In this document: piece after piece, positions 1 to 6,151 of the stretch
Position numbering within the stretch: position 1 is the first letter of the stretch
Layout: the number at the start of each line of letters is the position of its first letter
DNA from: an uncultured Streptococcus sp.
GTDB taxonomy: Bacteria > Bacillota > Bacilli > Lactobacillales > Streptococcaceae
Assembly: GCA_934216185.1 (NCBI GenBank)
Contig: CAKQBM010000055.1
Coordinates: 1 to 11,240, forward strand
Reading direction: 5' to 3'
Length of the DNA: 11,240 nt
Translations under genes and position numbers: made by a program
Notes under the pieces: generated by a model
Told to the model about the DNA's origin: nothing
Database searches by the model: none
What the model saw: only the letters and a program-made list of their open reading frames with translations

Positions 1-356
1 GTATAACGCATAGCCGCAGGCGGATCTCCGTCCATAGAACCGTTATTACCGTGCATTTCAACTAGAATCTCACGATTTTTCCAGTCCTGTGACATACGAA
101 CCATAGCATCATAGATAGAACTATCACCATGTGGGTGGAAATTCCCCATGATGTTCCCGACAGACTTGGCCGACTTGCGGTAGCTCTTGTCAAAGGTATT
201 GCCATCCTTATTCATCGAATAAAGAATGCGGCGCTGAACCGGCTTCAATCCATCCCGAATATCTGGTAAAGCACGATCTTGAATAATGTATTTGGAGTAG
301 CGACCAAAACGCTCTCCCATGATGTCCTCTAGGGACATATTTTGAATGTTACTCAT
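1..356 (-). CDS. parC: DNA topoisomerase IV subunit A, N-terminal part (cut by window edge)
   Basis: ParC is the DNA-cleaving subunit of topoisomerase IV, which with ParE decatenates daughter chromosomes and is a fluoroquinolone target. About 118 codons are present, starting [20 protein letters not shown]; the rest lies beyond base 1. The winged-helix quinolone-resistance region is complete, with [10 protein letters not shown] at about residues 74-83. Ser79 and Asp83, the usual resistance positions in pneumococcus, are unaltered. Residues 52 and 91 are Gly and Asp, where the common pneumococcal allele as I recall it has Ser and Asn. The active-site Tyr is outside the window. The ATG has no clear Shine-Dalgarno sequence; its first four bases (ATGA) overlap the stop codon of a 31-codon upstream ORF. 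Identification is from recalled family sequence and parE adjacency, and is very secure. Confidence 0.97.
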   Translation of the reverse strand, partial: MSNIQNMSLEDIMGERFGRYSKYIIQDRALPDIRDGLKPVQRRILYSMNKDGNTFDKSYRKSAKSVGNIMGNFHPHGDSSIYDAMVRMSQDWKNREILVEMHGNNGSMDGDPPAAMRY

Positions 357-448
357 ATAGGATACAGAGCCCGTAAAATATCAAGTGAAAATAGAAAATT
401 CTTGAAGTAAGCAAGCTCACCAGAGAATTTATCTTTTTCACGCGTCAT
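353..448 (-). CDS. Possible 31-aa upstream ORF coupled to parC
   Basis: This short ORF starts with ATG at 448 and reads [20 protein letters not shown] followed by [11 protein letters not shown]. It ends in a TGA that overlaps the parC ATG as ATGA. An in-frame TAA lies directly before the ATG, so it does not extend upstream from another frame. A GGAG lies 15 nt upstream at 464-467, farther than an ideal Shine-Dalgarno. The sequence has a charged N-terminus and a hydrophobic aromatic second half. I recognise no family. Because parC itself lacks a ribosome binding site, the overlap suggests parC translation may start by re-initiation after this ORF. It could equally be chance; conservation of the frame in related strains would decide. 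Confidence 0.4.
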   Translation of the reverse strand: MTREKDKFSGELAYFKNFLFSLDILRALYPI

Positions 449-612
449 TTAGGGCGTGTTCAACTCCTTTCAAAGAATATAGAGTAGGTTTATTTAGAAA
501 AGGTGTTCAGTTACTACAAATAACCAAACGACCCTTTCTGTAGTTTAATGGGTTTAAAATGCGTTGCTTCAGTTAATAAGAAATTTCACATAGCATTTAG
601 GGCGTGTTCAAC
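357..612. other. parC upstream intergenic region
   Basis: This 256-bp stretch between parC and the small membrane-protein gene contains the 31-codon ORF described separately and both copies of a 21-nt direct repeat; the second copy runs two bases into the upstream gene's stop codon. On the minus strand a TATATT hexamer at 476-481 could be a -10 element for a parC transcript starting near 470, but I see no convincing -35 at 16-18 nt. I see no factor-independent terminator behind the membrane-protein gene, so read-through from parE into parC is plausible. Nothing else is recognisable here. Confidence 0.5.
446..466. repeat. 21-nt direct repeat, copy 1
   Basis: On the plus strand the core reads TTAGGGCGTGTTCAACTC. 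It is identical over 21 bases to 594-614, in the same orientation and 148 bp away. On the minus strand this copy contains the ATG of the 31-codon ORF at one edge, and the GGAG lies at its other edge. It could be the footprint of a duplication, or a solo end of an insertion sequence; no transposase or inverted partner is visible in the window. Confidence 0.8.
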
Positions 613-614
613 TC
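594..614. repeat. 21-nt direct repeat, copy 2
   Basis: This is an exact copy of 446-466. Its right edge overlaps the TGA stop codon of the small membrane-protein gene at 613-615, so the gene's 3' boundary coincides with the repeat edge. That supports the idea that this gene and the repeat arrived or were rearranged together. Confidence 0.8.
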
Positions 615-984
615 ATTTAAAATGTTCACAAAGTAAATAGATCAAAAGATTAAATAAAATATAAGTAAAAAAAACTAAGAAATCATTAACTTGCTTATTA
701 CCCACAGAGATAAAATATGAAAAAAGAGTAAGAATAAAACATATAATTATTAAAATACTTATTATTTTCTGTTTTTTATTATTCGATAAGCCTACTTTCA
801 AAAGAAATATTATTGCACTAAAAAATGTCACTAGAACTATAATATTTTCTAACAATAACAAATCTAATAAATTAGATTTATTATTAGTTATAGTAGTTAT
901 CCAAACTTTAATTAATCTAATAACATACAGTGTTATTAAACCACTCACAGGAACAGTAATCCATAAACGATTTTTATTTTTCAT
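613..984 (-). CDS. Small four-helix membrane protein of unknown function, between parE and parC
   Basis: I do not recognise a family. I chose the ATG at 984 (MKNKNRLWITVPVSGLITLY), giving 123 aa. A longer in-frame start at 1074 would only translate the parE 3' end in another frame, with charged sequence before the first helix. The start lies one base after the parE TAG stop, and GGAGGAGAG plus GGGG upstream (inside the parE end) can serve for initiation, so it is probably translationally coupled to parE. Four hydrophobic stretches are visible, at about residues 8-30, 41-66, 75-95 and 98-120. There is no lipobox, enzyme motif or Cys/His cluster. The DNA is markedly more AT-rich than parE. The parE-parC interval is, to my knowledge, variable in mitis-group streptococci, so this is probably strain-variable cargo; it could be an orphan membrane protein or an immunity-type protein. 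The function is unknown. Confidence 0.65.
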   Translation of the reverse strand: MKNKNRLWITVPVSGLITLYVIRLIKVWITTITNNKSNLLDLLLLENIIVLVTFFSAIIFLLKVGLSNNKKQKIISILIIICFILTLFSYFISVGNKQVNDFLVFFTYILFNLLIYLLCEHFK

Positions 985-985
985 A

Positions 986-2929
986 CTAAAACGCCCCACT
1001 CTCCTCCAACGTAAACTTGACATTGTCTTCAATCCACTTACGTCGTGGTTCAACCTTGTCTCCCATGAGGACATTGACGCGACGTTCGGCGCGGGCTAGG
1101 TCTTCGATTGTGACACGGATAAGGGTACGCGTTTCTGGGTTCATAGTTGTTTCCCAGAGCTGGTCCGCATTCATCTCACCAAGTCCCTTGTAGCGTTGGA
1201 GGGTAGCTCCTTTACCAAACTGCTTGCGGAGTTCTTCTAATTCTCCGTCCGTCCAAGCATAGGCCACTTCTTCTTTCTTTCCTTTTCCTTTAGACATCTT
1301 GTAAAGAGGTGGAAGGGCGATGTAGACATGGCCTGCCTCAACTAGCGGACGCATGTAGCGGTAGAAAAATGTCAAAAGCAAGGTCTGGATATGAGCACCA
1401 TCAGTATCCGCATCGGTCATGATAATGATCTTATCATAGTTAGCATCTTCAAGGGAAAAGTCTGCACCCACACCCGCACCGATGGTATAAATCATGGTAT
1501 TGATTTCTTCATTTTTGAGGATATCCGCCATCTTGGCTTTAGCTGTATTGATAACCTTACCACGAAGAGGTAGGATAGCCTGGAATTTACGGTCACGACC
1601 TTGTTTGGCAGAGCCACCGGCAGAGTCCCCCTCTACTAGATAGAGTTCATTTTTTGCAGGATTCTTAGACTGAGCAGGTGTCAATTTACCCGACAACAAG
1701 CCCTTATCTTTCTTATTTTTCTTCCCATTTCGGCTCTCATCACGCGCCTTACGTGCTGCTTCGCGAGCATCACGGGCCTTGATAGCCTTGCGGATGAGGT
1801 TAGAAGCCAATTCCCCATTTTCCATAAGGAAGAAGGTCAACTTATCCGCCACAATTCCATCCACAACGGGACGAGCTAGTGGACTGCCTAATTTGTCCTT
1901 GGTCTGACCTTCAAACTGGAGGTGTTCTTCAGGAACCAAGATAGAAAGAACCGCTGCTAACCCTTCACGGTAATCTGACCCTTCAAGGTTTTTATCTTTT
2001 TCCTTGAGAAGCCCCGTCTTACGTGCATAGTCATTCATAACCTTGGTAATGGCAGACTTGAGTCCTGTCTCATGCGTTCCACCGTCCTTGGTACGAACAT
2101 TATTGACAAAGGACAGAATGTTATCTGAAAATCCATCATTGTACTGGAGAGCAACTTCCACTTGGAAACCATTATCTTCCCCCTCAAAGTAGAGAACTGG
2201 TGTCAAGATTTCCTTGTCTTCGTTGAGGTAAGAAACAAAGTCCTGAACTCCGTTTTCATAATGAAACTCAATCGCTTCATCTGTTCGCTTGTCCGTCAAG
2301 GACAAGGTCACATTTTTCAAGAGAAAGGCTGACTCATTGAGGCGTTCTGAAATGGTATTGTACTTGAAGTCTGTCGTAGAAAAGATGGTCGCATCAGGCA
2401 TGAAGGTGACTTTGGTACCTGTTTTAGACTTGGGCGCTGTACTGATTTTCTTTAAAGTCGTGACAGGTTTTCCACCATTTTCAAAACGTTGCTTGTAAAC
2501 TGCGCCATCACGGGTAATTTCAACTTCCAGCCAACTTGAAAGAGCGTTAACAACGGAAGAACCCACCCCGTGGAGACCACCAGATGTCTTGTAGCCCCCC
2601 TGACCGAATTTCCCTCCGGCGTGAAGAATGGTAAAGATAACCTCAACGGTTGGAATACCCATAGCGTGCATACCTGTCGGCATCCCACGACCATGGTCTT
2701 TAACTGTTAAACTGCCGTCTTTATTAATGGTCACATCAATACGGTCACCAAATCCAGACAAGGCCTCATCGACAGCATTATCGACGATTTCCCAGACTAG
2801 GTGGTGGAGACCAGCACCATCGGTCGATCCGATATACATCCCTGGACGTTTACGGACCGCATCCAACCCTTCTAGCACCTGAATGGCATCATCATTATAA
2901 TTGTTAATATTGATTTCCTTTTTTGACAC
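986..2929 (-). CDS. parE: DNA topoisomerase IV subunit B (ATPase)
   Basis: ParE is the ATP-hydrolysing subunit of topoisomerase IV (ParC2ParE2), active on the chromosome in decatenation. The 647 aa match the usual length for streptococci. The GHKL ATPase domain shows WEIVDNAVDEA (Glu47, Asn51), GRGMP at 80-84 and GGLHGVG at 118-124. The transducer loop QTKDKL is at 342-347. The TOPRIM domain carries EGDSAGG at 433-439 and DADTDG at 506-511, and YKGLGEM lies near the C-terminus. Pneumococcal resistance positions Asp435, Pro454 and Ile460 are all wild type. The start codon is GTG at 2929, with GGAGG six bases upstream; the protein would still begin with Met. The stop codon sits one base before the next small gene. 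EEEVA-type paralogues (gyrB) are excluded by the neighbouring parC and by close match to streptococcal ParE. Confidence 0.98.
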   Translation of the reverse strand: MSKKEININNYNDDAIQVLEGLDAVRKRPGMYIGSTDGAGLHHLVWEIVDNAVDEALSGFGDRIDVTINKDGSLTVKDHGRGMPTGMHAMGIPTVEVIFTILHAGGKFGQGGYKTSGGLHGVGSSVVNALSSWLEVEITRDGAVYKQRFENGGKPVTTLKKISTAPKSKTGTKVTFMPDATIFSTTDFKYNTISERLNESAFLLKNVTLSLTDKRTDEAIEFHYENGVQDFVSYLNEDKEILTPVLYFEGEDNGFQVEVALQYNDGFSDNILSFVNNVRTKDGGTHETGLKSAITKVMNDYARKTGLLKEKDKNLEGSDYREGLAAVLSILVPEEHLQFEGQTKDKLGSPLARPVVDGIVADKLTFFLMENGELASNLIRKAIKARDAREAARKARDESRNGKKNKKDKGLLSGKLTPAQSKNPAKNELYLVEGDSAGGSAKQGRDRKFQAILPLRGKVINTAKAKMADILKNEEINTMIYTIGAGVGADFSLEDANYDKIIIMTDADTDGAHIQTLLLTFFYRYMRPLVEAGHVYIALPPLYKMSKGKGKKEEVAYAWTDGELEELRKQFGKGATLQRYKGLGEMNADQLWETTMNPETRTLIRVTIEDLARAERRVNVLMGDKVEPRRKWIEDNVKFTLEESGAF

Positions 2930-2935
2930 AAGGAA

Positions 2936-2940
2936 CCTCC
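2936..2940 (-). promoter_or_regulatory. parE ribosome binding site fixing a GTG start
   Basis: A perfect GGAGG on the minus strand lies six bases before the GTG at 2929-2927. No ATG occurs at a suitable distance, and the protein sequence from the GTG (read as MSKKEIN) matches streptococcal ParE. This supports the non-ATG start. Confidence 0.85.
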
Positions 2941-2958
2941 TATTCGTTCATCTTTACT

Positions 2959-2987
2959 ATTCTACAAGTTTTCCAAGGATTTTGCAA
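2959..2987 (-). promoter_or_regulatory. Probable parE promoter
   Basis: On the minus strand there is a -35-like TTGCAA (2982-2987), a 17-base spacer and a -10-like TAGAAT (2959-2964). This resembles a sigma-70 type promoter with optimal spacing. It would start transcription around 2952, giving a leader of about 20-25 nt that contains the GGAGG. It lies in the 135-bp region shared with the divergent plsY promoter. Confidence 0.65.
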
Positions 2988-3049
2988 AATTTTTCTTTCT
3001 CCGGTGTGACAATTTCAGAAGAGATTCTCTGCCTTTCTTTCCCAATTCA

Positions 3050-3058
3050 TGATATAAT
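3050..3058 (+). promoter_or_regulatory. Extended -10 promoter directly upstream of plsY
   Basis: The sequence TGATATAAT is a perfect extended -10 element (TGnTATAAT). No good -35 is seen about 17 bases upstream, which is normal for extended -10 promoters. The hexamer ends only six bases before the plsY ATG at 3065, so the predicted transcription start falls on or next to the A of the start codon. An AGGAG at 3059-3063 is just one base from the ATG and too near to work as a normal Shine-Dalgarno. Confidence 0.65.
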
Positions 3059-3064
3059 AGGAGT

Positions 3065-3706
3065 ATGATTACAATAGTTTTATTAATCCTAGCCTATCTG
3101 CTGGGTTCGATTCCGTCTGGTCTCTGGATTGGACAAGTTTTCTTTCAAATCAATCTGCGAGAGCATGGTTCTGGTAACACTGGAACGACCAATACCTTCC
3201 GCATTTTAGGCAAGAAAGCAGGTATGACGACCTTTGTGATTGACTTTTTCAAAGGAACCCTAGCAACGCTTCTTCCGATTATGTTTCATCTACAAGGCGT
3301 TTCGCCTCTCATCTTTGGACTTTTGGCTGTTATTGGCCATACCTTCCCTATCTTTGCAGGATTTAAGGGTGGCAAGGCTGTCGCTACCAGTGCTGGAGTG
3401 ATTTTCGGATTTGCGCCTGTTTTCTGTCTCTACCTTGCAGTTGTTTTCTTTGGAACCCTCTATCTTGGTAGTATGATTTCACTATCTAGTGTCACAGCAT
3501 CTATCGCAGCCGTCATCGGAGTTCTACTCTTTCCACTTTTTGGTTTTATCCTGAATCACTATGACCCTCTCTTCATCGCTATTATCCTAGCTCTTGCTAG
3601 TTTGATCATCATTCGCCATAAGGACAATATCACACGCATCAAAAATAAAACTGAAAATTTGGTCCCTTGGGGATTGAACCTAACCCATCAAAATCCTAAA
3701 AAATAA
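3065..3706 (+). CDS. plsY: Glycerol-3-phosphate acyltransferase PlsY (acyl-phosphate dependent)
   Basis: PlsY is an integral membrane enzyme that transfers an acyl group from acyl-phosphate (made by PlsX) to the sn-1 position of glycerol-3-phosphate, giving lysophosphatidic acid, the first committed step of phospholipid synthesis. The 213 aa are normal for the family. Visible conserved motifs are GSIPSG at 14-19, GSGNTGTTN at 35-43 in the first cytoplasmic loop, and GHTFPIF with [12 protein letters not shown] at about 91-111. HKDNI followed by basic residues lies near the C-terminus. About five hydrophobic segments fit the known fold. The ATG at 3065 gives the canonical N-terminus [14 protein letters not shown] and a later start would remove the first helix, so I keep it despite the unusual 5' end. 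It is transcribed divergently from parE. Confidence 0.97.
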   Translation: MITIVLLILAYLLGSIPSGLWIGQVFFQINLREHGSGNTGTTNTFRILGKKAGMTTFVIDFFKGTLATLLPIMFHLQGVSPLIFGLLAVIGHTFPIFAGFKGGKAVATSAGVIFGFAPVFCLYLAVVFFGTLYLGSMISLSSVTASIAAVIGVLLFPLFGFILNHYDPLFIAIILALASLIIIRHKDNITRIKNKTENLVPWGLNLTHQNPKK

Positions 3707-3730
3707 AACGCCAGTTCTATACTGACATTT
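3705..3730 (+). repeat. Terminator-like repeat, copy 1 (decayed), after plsY
   Basis: The repeat begins inside the plsY stop codon and contains AAAACGCCAGTTCT, then ACTGAC, then a short T-run. It matches 5157-5182 at 23 of 26 positions. The AAAACGCCAGT / ACTGACATTTT arms pair with two mismatches, so as a terminator it looks degraded compared with the downstream copy. It marks the left boundary of the segment carrying the MFS gene. Confidence 0.75.
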
Positions 3731-3767
3731 TAAGATTTCACACTAATATCCTAGTGTGAAATCTTAA
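3730..3767. repeat. Perfect 16-bp inverted repeat between plsY and the MFS gene
   Basis: Arms at 3730-3745 (TTAAGATTTCACACTA) and 3752-3767 pair perfectly around the 6-base loop ATATCC. No T-tract follows on either strand, so it is not a typical factor-independent terminator. It could still end plsY transcription as an RNA hairpin. Alternatively, as DNA, it could be an operator in front of the MFS gene, whose start lies 43 bases downstream. No regulator gene is adjacent. The role is undetermined. Confidence 0.8.
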
Positions 3768-3810
3768 TAGATAAACTTTCTAAGCAATAATTTTCATGAT
3801 GGAAATAAAA

Positions 3811-5085
3811 ATGAAAAATATAATTAGTGACCGTGTCTCAAATAAGCAAATTATAAAAGATTTTATTAGCAATTTCATTGGCTCTTTGAGCGGGAAATCT
3901 TTCAATTTTGCTTTAGATTTGATGCTACTGGATCAAACAAAATCTGCAATGAGTTTTGGGATTAATATGATTATTTATCCTTTAGTCAGTTTGATTTTCT
4001 TAGTTCCCATTGGTAATCTAGTAGATAGATACCCACACAAGAAAATTTTGATATATAATTTCATCTTTAGAATTTTTACCTTTCTTTTGTTCTATGCTTT
4101 TTATTTTCTTATTGATTCTTCGAGTATCTTATATCTAGTAATTCCGTTTGTAATACTTCACTCTATTACAGTCAATATAAGTGATACTTGTTATTCAGCC
4201 TCAATTCATGAATTAGTGAATGATAAAAAAATTCAAAGATTAAGTTCTGTTACACAGACTGCCATTGCAATTGCAACCATGCTTTCTCCAGCTATTGGAG
4301 TCATTTTTTATGGTCGGTTAGGTTTTGCAGGTTTGATTCTAATTGAAATCTTTGCAAACCTCCTCTCTTTAGGAGTTCTACTTAGTATGAAATTTTACTA
4401 TGAATATAACGAGCAAGAGAACAAGGCTACGAATTGTAAAAATCCTCTGCATGGAGTCAAAGAAATCATTCAATTTCTTAAAGAAAATCAAATTGTAAAA
4501 TACATTATTCTTGTAAGTGTTATTCTCAATTTTTTCTACACATCTATCAGTATTGGAGTTCCCTTTGTATTAAAAGAACAACTTCTGTTAGATAACTCGA
4601 CAGTAGGGATGCTTGAAACTATGGCCGCAGTAGGAATGCTTTTAGCCAGTATTTCAATGTCACTATTGCCAGATAAGAAAGAAAACAACATCTTACTCTC
4701 GAGTAAGATAACTATGCCACTTGTTCTCTTAACTATGGCTATTATTGGTTTAGGCATCACATTTGCATTAACTAACTCTCAAATTATTATTTATTTTCTT
4801 GGTAGTATATTTATGGGAATCATAGCGTTTACTCTTGTTGTTTTAAATATTATTGTGATGACTTACCTTCAAAGTACCATCGAAACAAAATTTTTAGGCA
4901 GAGTAATGAGTACTTTATTTACACTAAATACATCTATCATGCCAATAGGTACTATAGTATTCACTTATCTTTTTCAAAAAGAAGTGAATGGAGGATTGAT
5001 ATATATATTAGGGGGATTAACCCTCCTAATATATATAATTATAATGTTACCTAAAATTTTTAGAATACTAAAAATTGAAAACTAA
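3811..5085 (+). CDS. MFS efflux transporter, drug:H+ antiporter-like (MefA/MFS_3 type)
   Basis: This is a probable 424-aa, 12-helix inner-membrane exporter driven by the proton gradient; the substrate is unknown. The N-half has the MFS motif-A-like loop GNLVDRYPHKK at 68-78 between helices 2 and 3. MLSPAIG at 157-163 resembles the antiporter segment. The C-half has FLGRVMS at 361-367, also typical of the group containing MefA-like macrolide exporters. A long hydrophilic linker at about 194-230 separates the halves. I chose the ATG at 3811 because GGA lies 7 bases before it; ATGs at 3796 and 3799 are in or near frame but lack a ribosome binding site (from 3796 the protein would be 429 aa). The gene is AT-richer than plsY and the transporter operon and is bracketed by near-identical terminator repeats, so acquisition by transfer is likely. 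It could also export peptides or metabolites; resistance cannot be concluded. Confidence 0.88.
   Translation: MKNIISDRVSNKQIIKDFISNFIGSLSGKSFNFALDLMLLDQTKSAMSFGINMIIYPLVSLIFLVPIGNLVDRYPHKKILIYNFIFRIFTFLLFYAFYFLIDSSSILYLVIPFVILHSITVNISDTCYSASIHELVNDKKIQRLSSVTQTAIAIATMLSPAIGVIFYGRLGFAGLILIEIFANLLSLGVLLSMKFYYEYNEQENKATNCKNPLHGVKEIIQFLKENQIVKYIILVSVILNFFYTSISIGVPFVLKEQLLLDNSTVGMLETMAAVGMLLASISMSLLPDKKENNILLSSKITMPLVLLTMAIIGLGITFALTNSQIIIYFLGSIFMGIIAFTLVVLNIIVMTYLQSTIETKFLGRVMSTLFTLNTSIMPIGTIVFTYLFQKEVNGGLIYILGGLTLLIYIIIMLPKIFRILKIEN
5000..5037. repeat. Inverted repeat inside the 3' end of the MFS gene
   Basis: Arms at 5000-5012 and 5025-5037 (TATATATATTAGG and its complement) pair over 13 bp. 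Three further G-C pairs form inside (5013-5015 with 5021-5023), leaving one bulged T and the loop ATTAA. It lies about 50 bases before the stop codon, encoding hydrophobic residues of the last helix. No T-run follows. It may act on mRNA stability or be fortuitous in AT-rich coding sequence. Confidence 0.6.
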
Positions 5086-5156
5086 GTTTAATTAGAACTT
5101 AAAATTTAAGAGTTGCTTATTCGCTATAAATTTACTATCATATGTTTCAAAAACAG

Positions 5157-5187
5157 AAAACGCCAGTTCTGAACTGACGTTTTTTTG
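5157..5187. terminator. Bidirectional terminator between the MFS gene and nupC
   Basis: AAAACGCCAGTTCTGAACTG is followed by ACG and seven Ts. The stem ACGCCAGT / ACTGACGT encloses a 5-base loop. Read from the minus strand the one imperfect pair becomes a G-U wobble and the stem is followed by four Ts. Read from the plus strand it has one C-A mismatch but a longer T-run. It sits 6 bases past the nupC stop codon, so it ends the nucleoside operon from the right and the MFS transcript from the left. Its copy at 3705-3730 follows plsY. Confidence 0.85.
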
Positions 5188-5192
5188 TATGC

Positions 5193-6149
5193 TTATTTTG
5201 ATTTGATATAGTTGATACCATCTGCTTTTGGTGCAACTGCTTTTCCAAAGAAGGCTGCCAAGACAAGAATAGTCAAAACATAAGGTGCGATTTGAAGATA
5301 AACCGCAGGCACTCCTTGTAGGAATGGCAATTGAGAACCGATAACGGCCAAACTTTGTGAAAGTCCAAAGAAGAGACTAGAAAGCATAGCACCGATAGGA
5401 TTCCATTTACCAAAGATCATCGCAGCAAGGGCGATAAATCCAGGTCCAACAATAGTTGTCACTGAGAAGTTAACTGAGATTGATTGAGCATAAATCGCTC
5501 CCCCAATTCCACCTAGAAAACCTGAAATGATAACCCCTAAATATCTCATTTTGTAGACATTGATTCCCAATGTGTCCGCTGCTTGAGGATGTTCACCTAC
5601 AGAGCGGAGACGAAGACCAAAGCGGGTCTTGAAGAGGATAAACCAAGCAAGGAATGAGAAGGCAATCGCGATATAACCTAGCAGACTTGTTGATTTGAAG
5701 AAGATATCACCAATCACTGGGATATTAGCTAAGACTGGGAAGTCAAAGCGTCCAAAAGTCTGACTTAAGTTATTTGTTTGTCCTTTGTTATAAAGAACTT
5801 TCACCAAGAAAACAGCCAAGGCAGGCGCCATCAAGTTCAATACTGTACCGCTGACAACATGGTCTGCACGGAAATGAACCGTTGCTGCTGCGTGGATAAT
5901 AGAGAAGAGACCACCAACTAATCCTGCTACAAGCAAAGATAGCCATGGAGTTGCTGCTCCAAATTGTTCTGCAAATTCAAGGTTAAAGACAACTCCAGAA
6001 AAGGCTCCCATAACCATAATTCCTTCAAGGCCGACGTTTACCACACCACCACGTTCAGAGAAAACACCACCGATACTTGTAAAGATGAGGGGTGCTGAGT
6101 AAATCAGCATAGAAGACACCAAGAGGGTGAGCAAGGTTGTAATAGACAT
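5193..6149 (-). CDS. nupC: Nucleoside ABC transporter permease (NupC/YufQ type)
   Basis: This 318-aa permease of the BPD_transp_2 (RbsC-like) family is one of two membrane subunits of a nucleoside importer. About eight to nine hydrophobic segments are visible. Family signatures include FTSIGGVFSERGGVVNVGLE at about 23-42 and, in the coupling region, the sequence around GLRLRSVGEHPQAADTLGIN. The ATG at 6149 has GGAGG nine bases upstream, lying within the last codons of nupB, with only two bases between nupB stop and this start, so translation is coupled. It is the last gene of the cluster and is followed directly by the terminator. The symbol follows the lactococcal BmpA-NupABC system; substrate assignment rests on the adjacent lipoprotein and salvage genes. 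Confidence 0.92.
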   Translation of the reverse strand: MSITTLLTLLVSSMLIYSAPLIFTSIGGVFSERGGVVNVGLEGIMVMGAFSGVVFNLEFAEQFGAATPWLSLLVAGLVGGLFSIIHAAATVHFRADHVVSGTVLNLMAPALAVFLVKVLYNKGQTNNLSQTFGRFDFPVLANIPVIGDIFFKSTSLLGYIAIAFSFLAWFILFKTRFGLRLRSVGEHPQAADTLGINVYKMRYLGVIISGFLGGIGGAIYAQSISVNFSVTTIVGPGFIALAAMIFGKWNPIGAMLSSLFFGLSQSLAVIGSQLPFLQGVPAVYLQIAPYVLTILVLAAFFGKAVAPKADGINYIKSK

Positions 6150-6151
6150 CT

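Noticed and set aside
613..1074. 153-aa version of the membrane protein starting inside parE
   Set aside because: The extra 30 residues are parE 3' coding sequence in another frame with no membrane character; the internal ATG at 984 abuts the parE stop codon and has purine-rich sequence upstream.
1391..2882. Several open frames opposite parE
   Set aside because: They are antisense shadows of a highly conserved gene, without ribosome binding sites or recognisable protein features.
986..2929. Fluoroquinolone-resistance changes in ParE
   Set aside because: Asp435, Pro454 and Ile460 are all wild type by direct counting.
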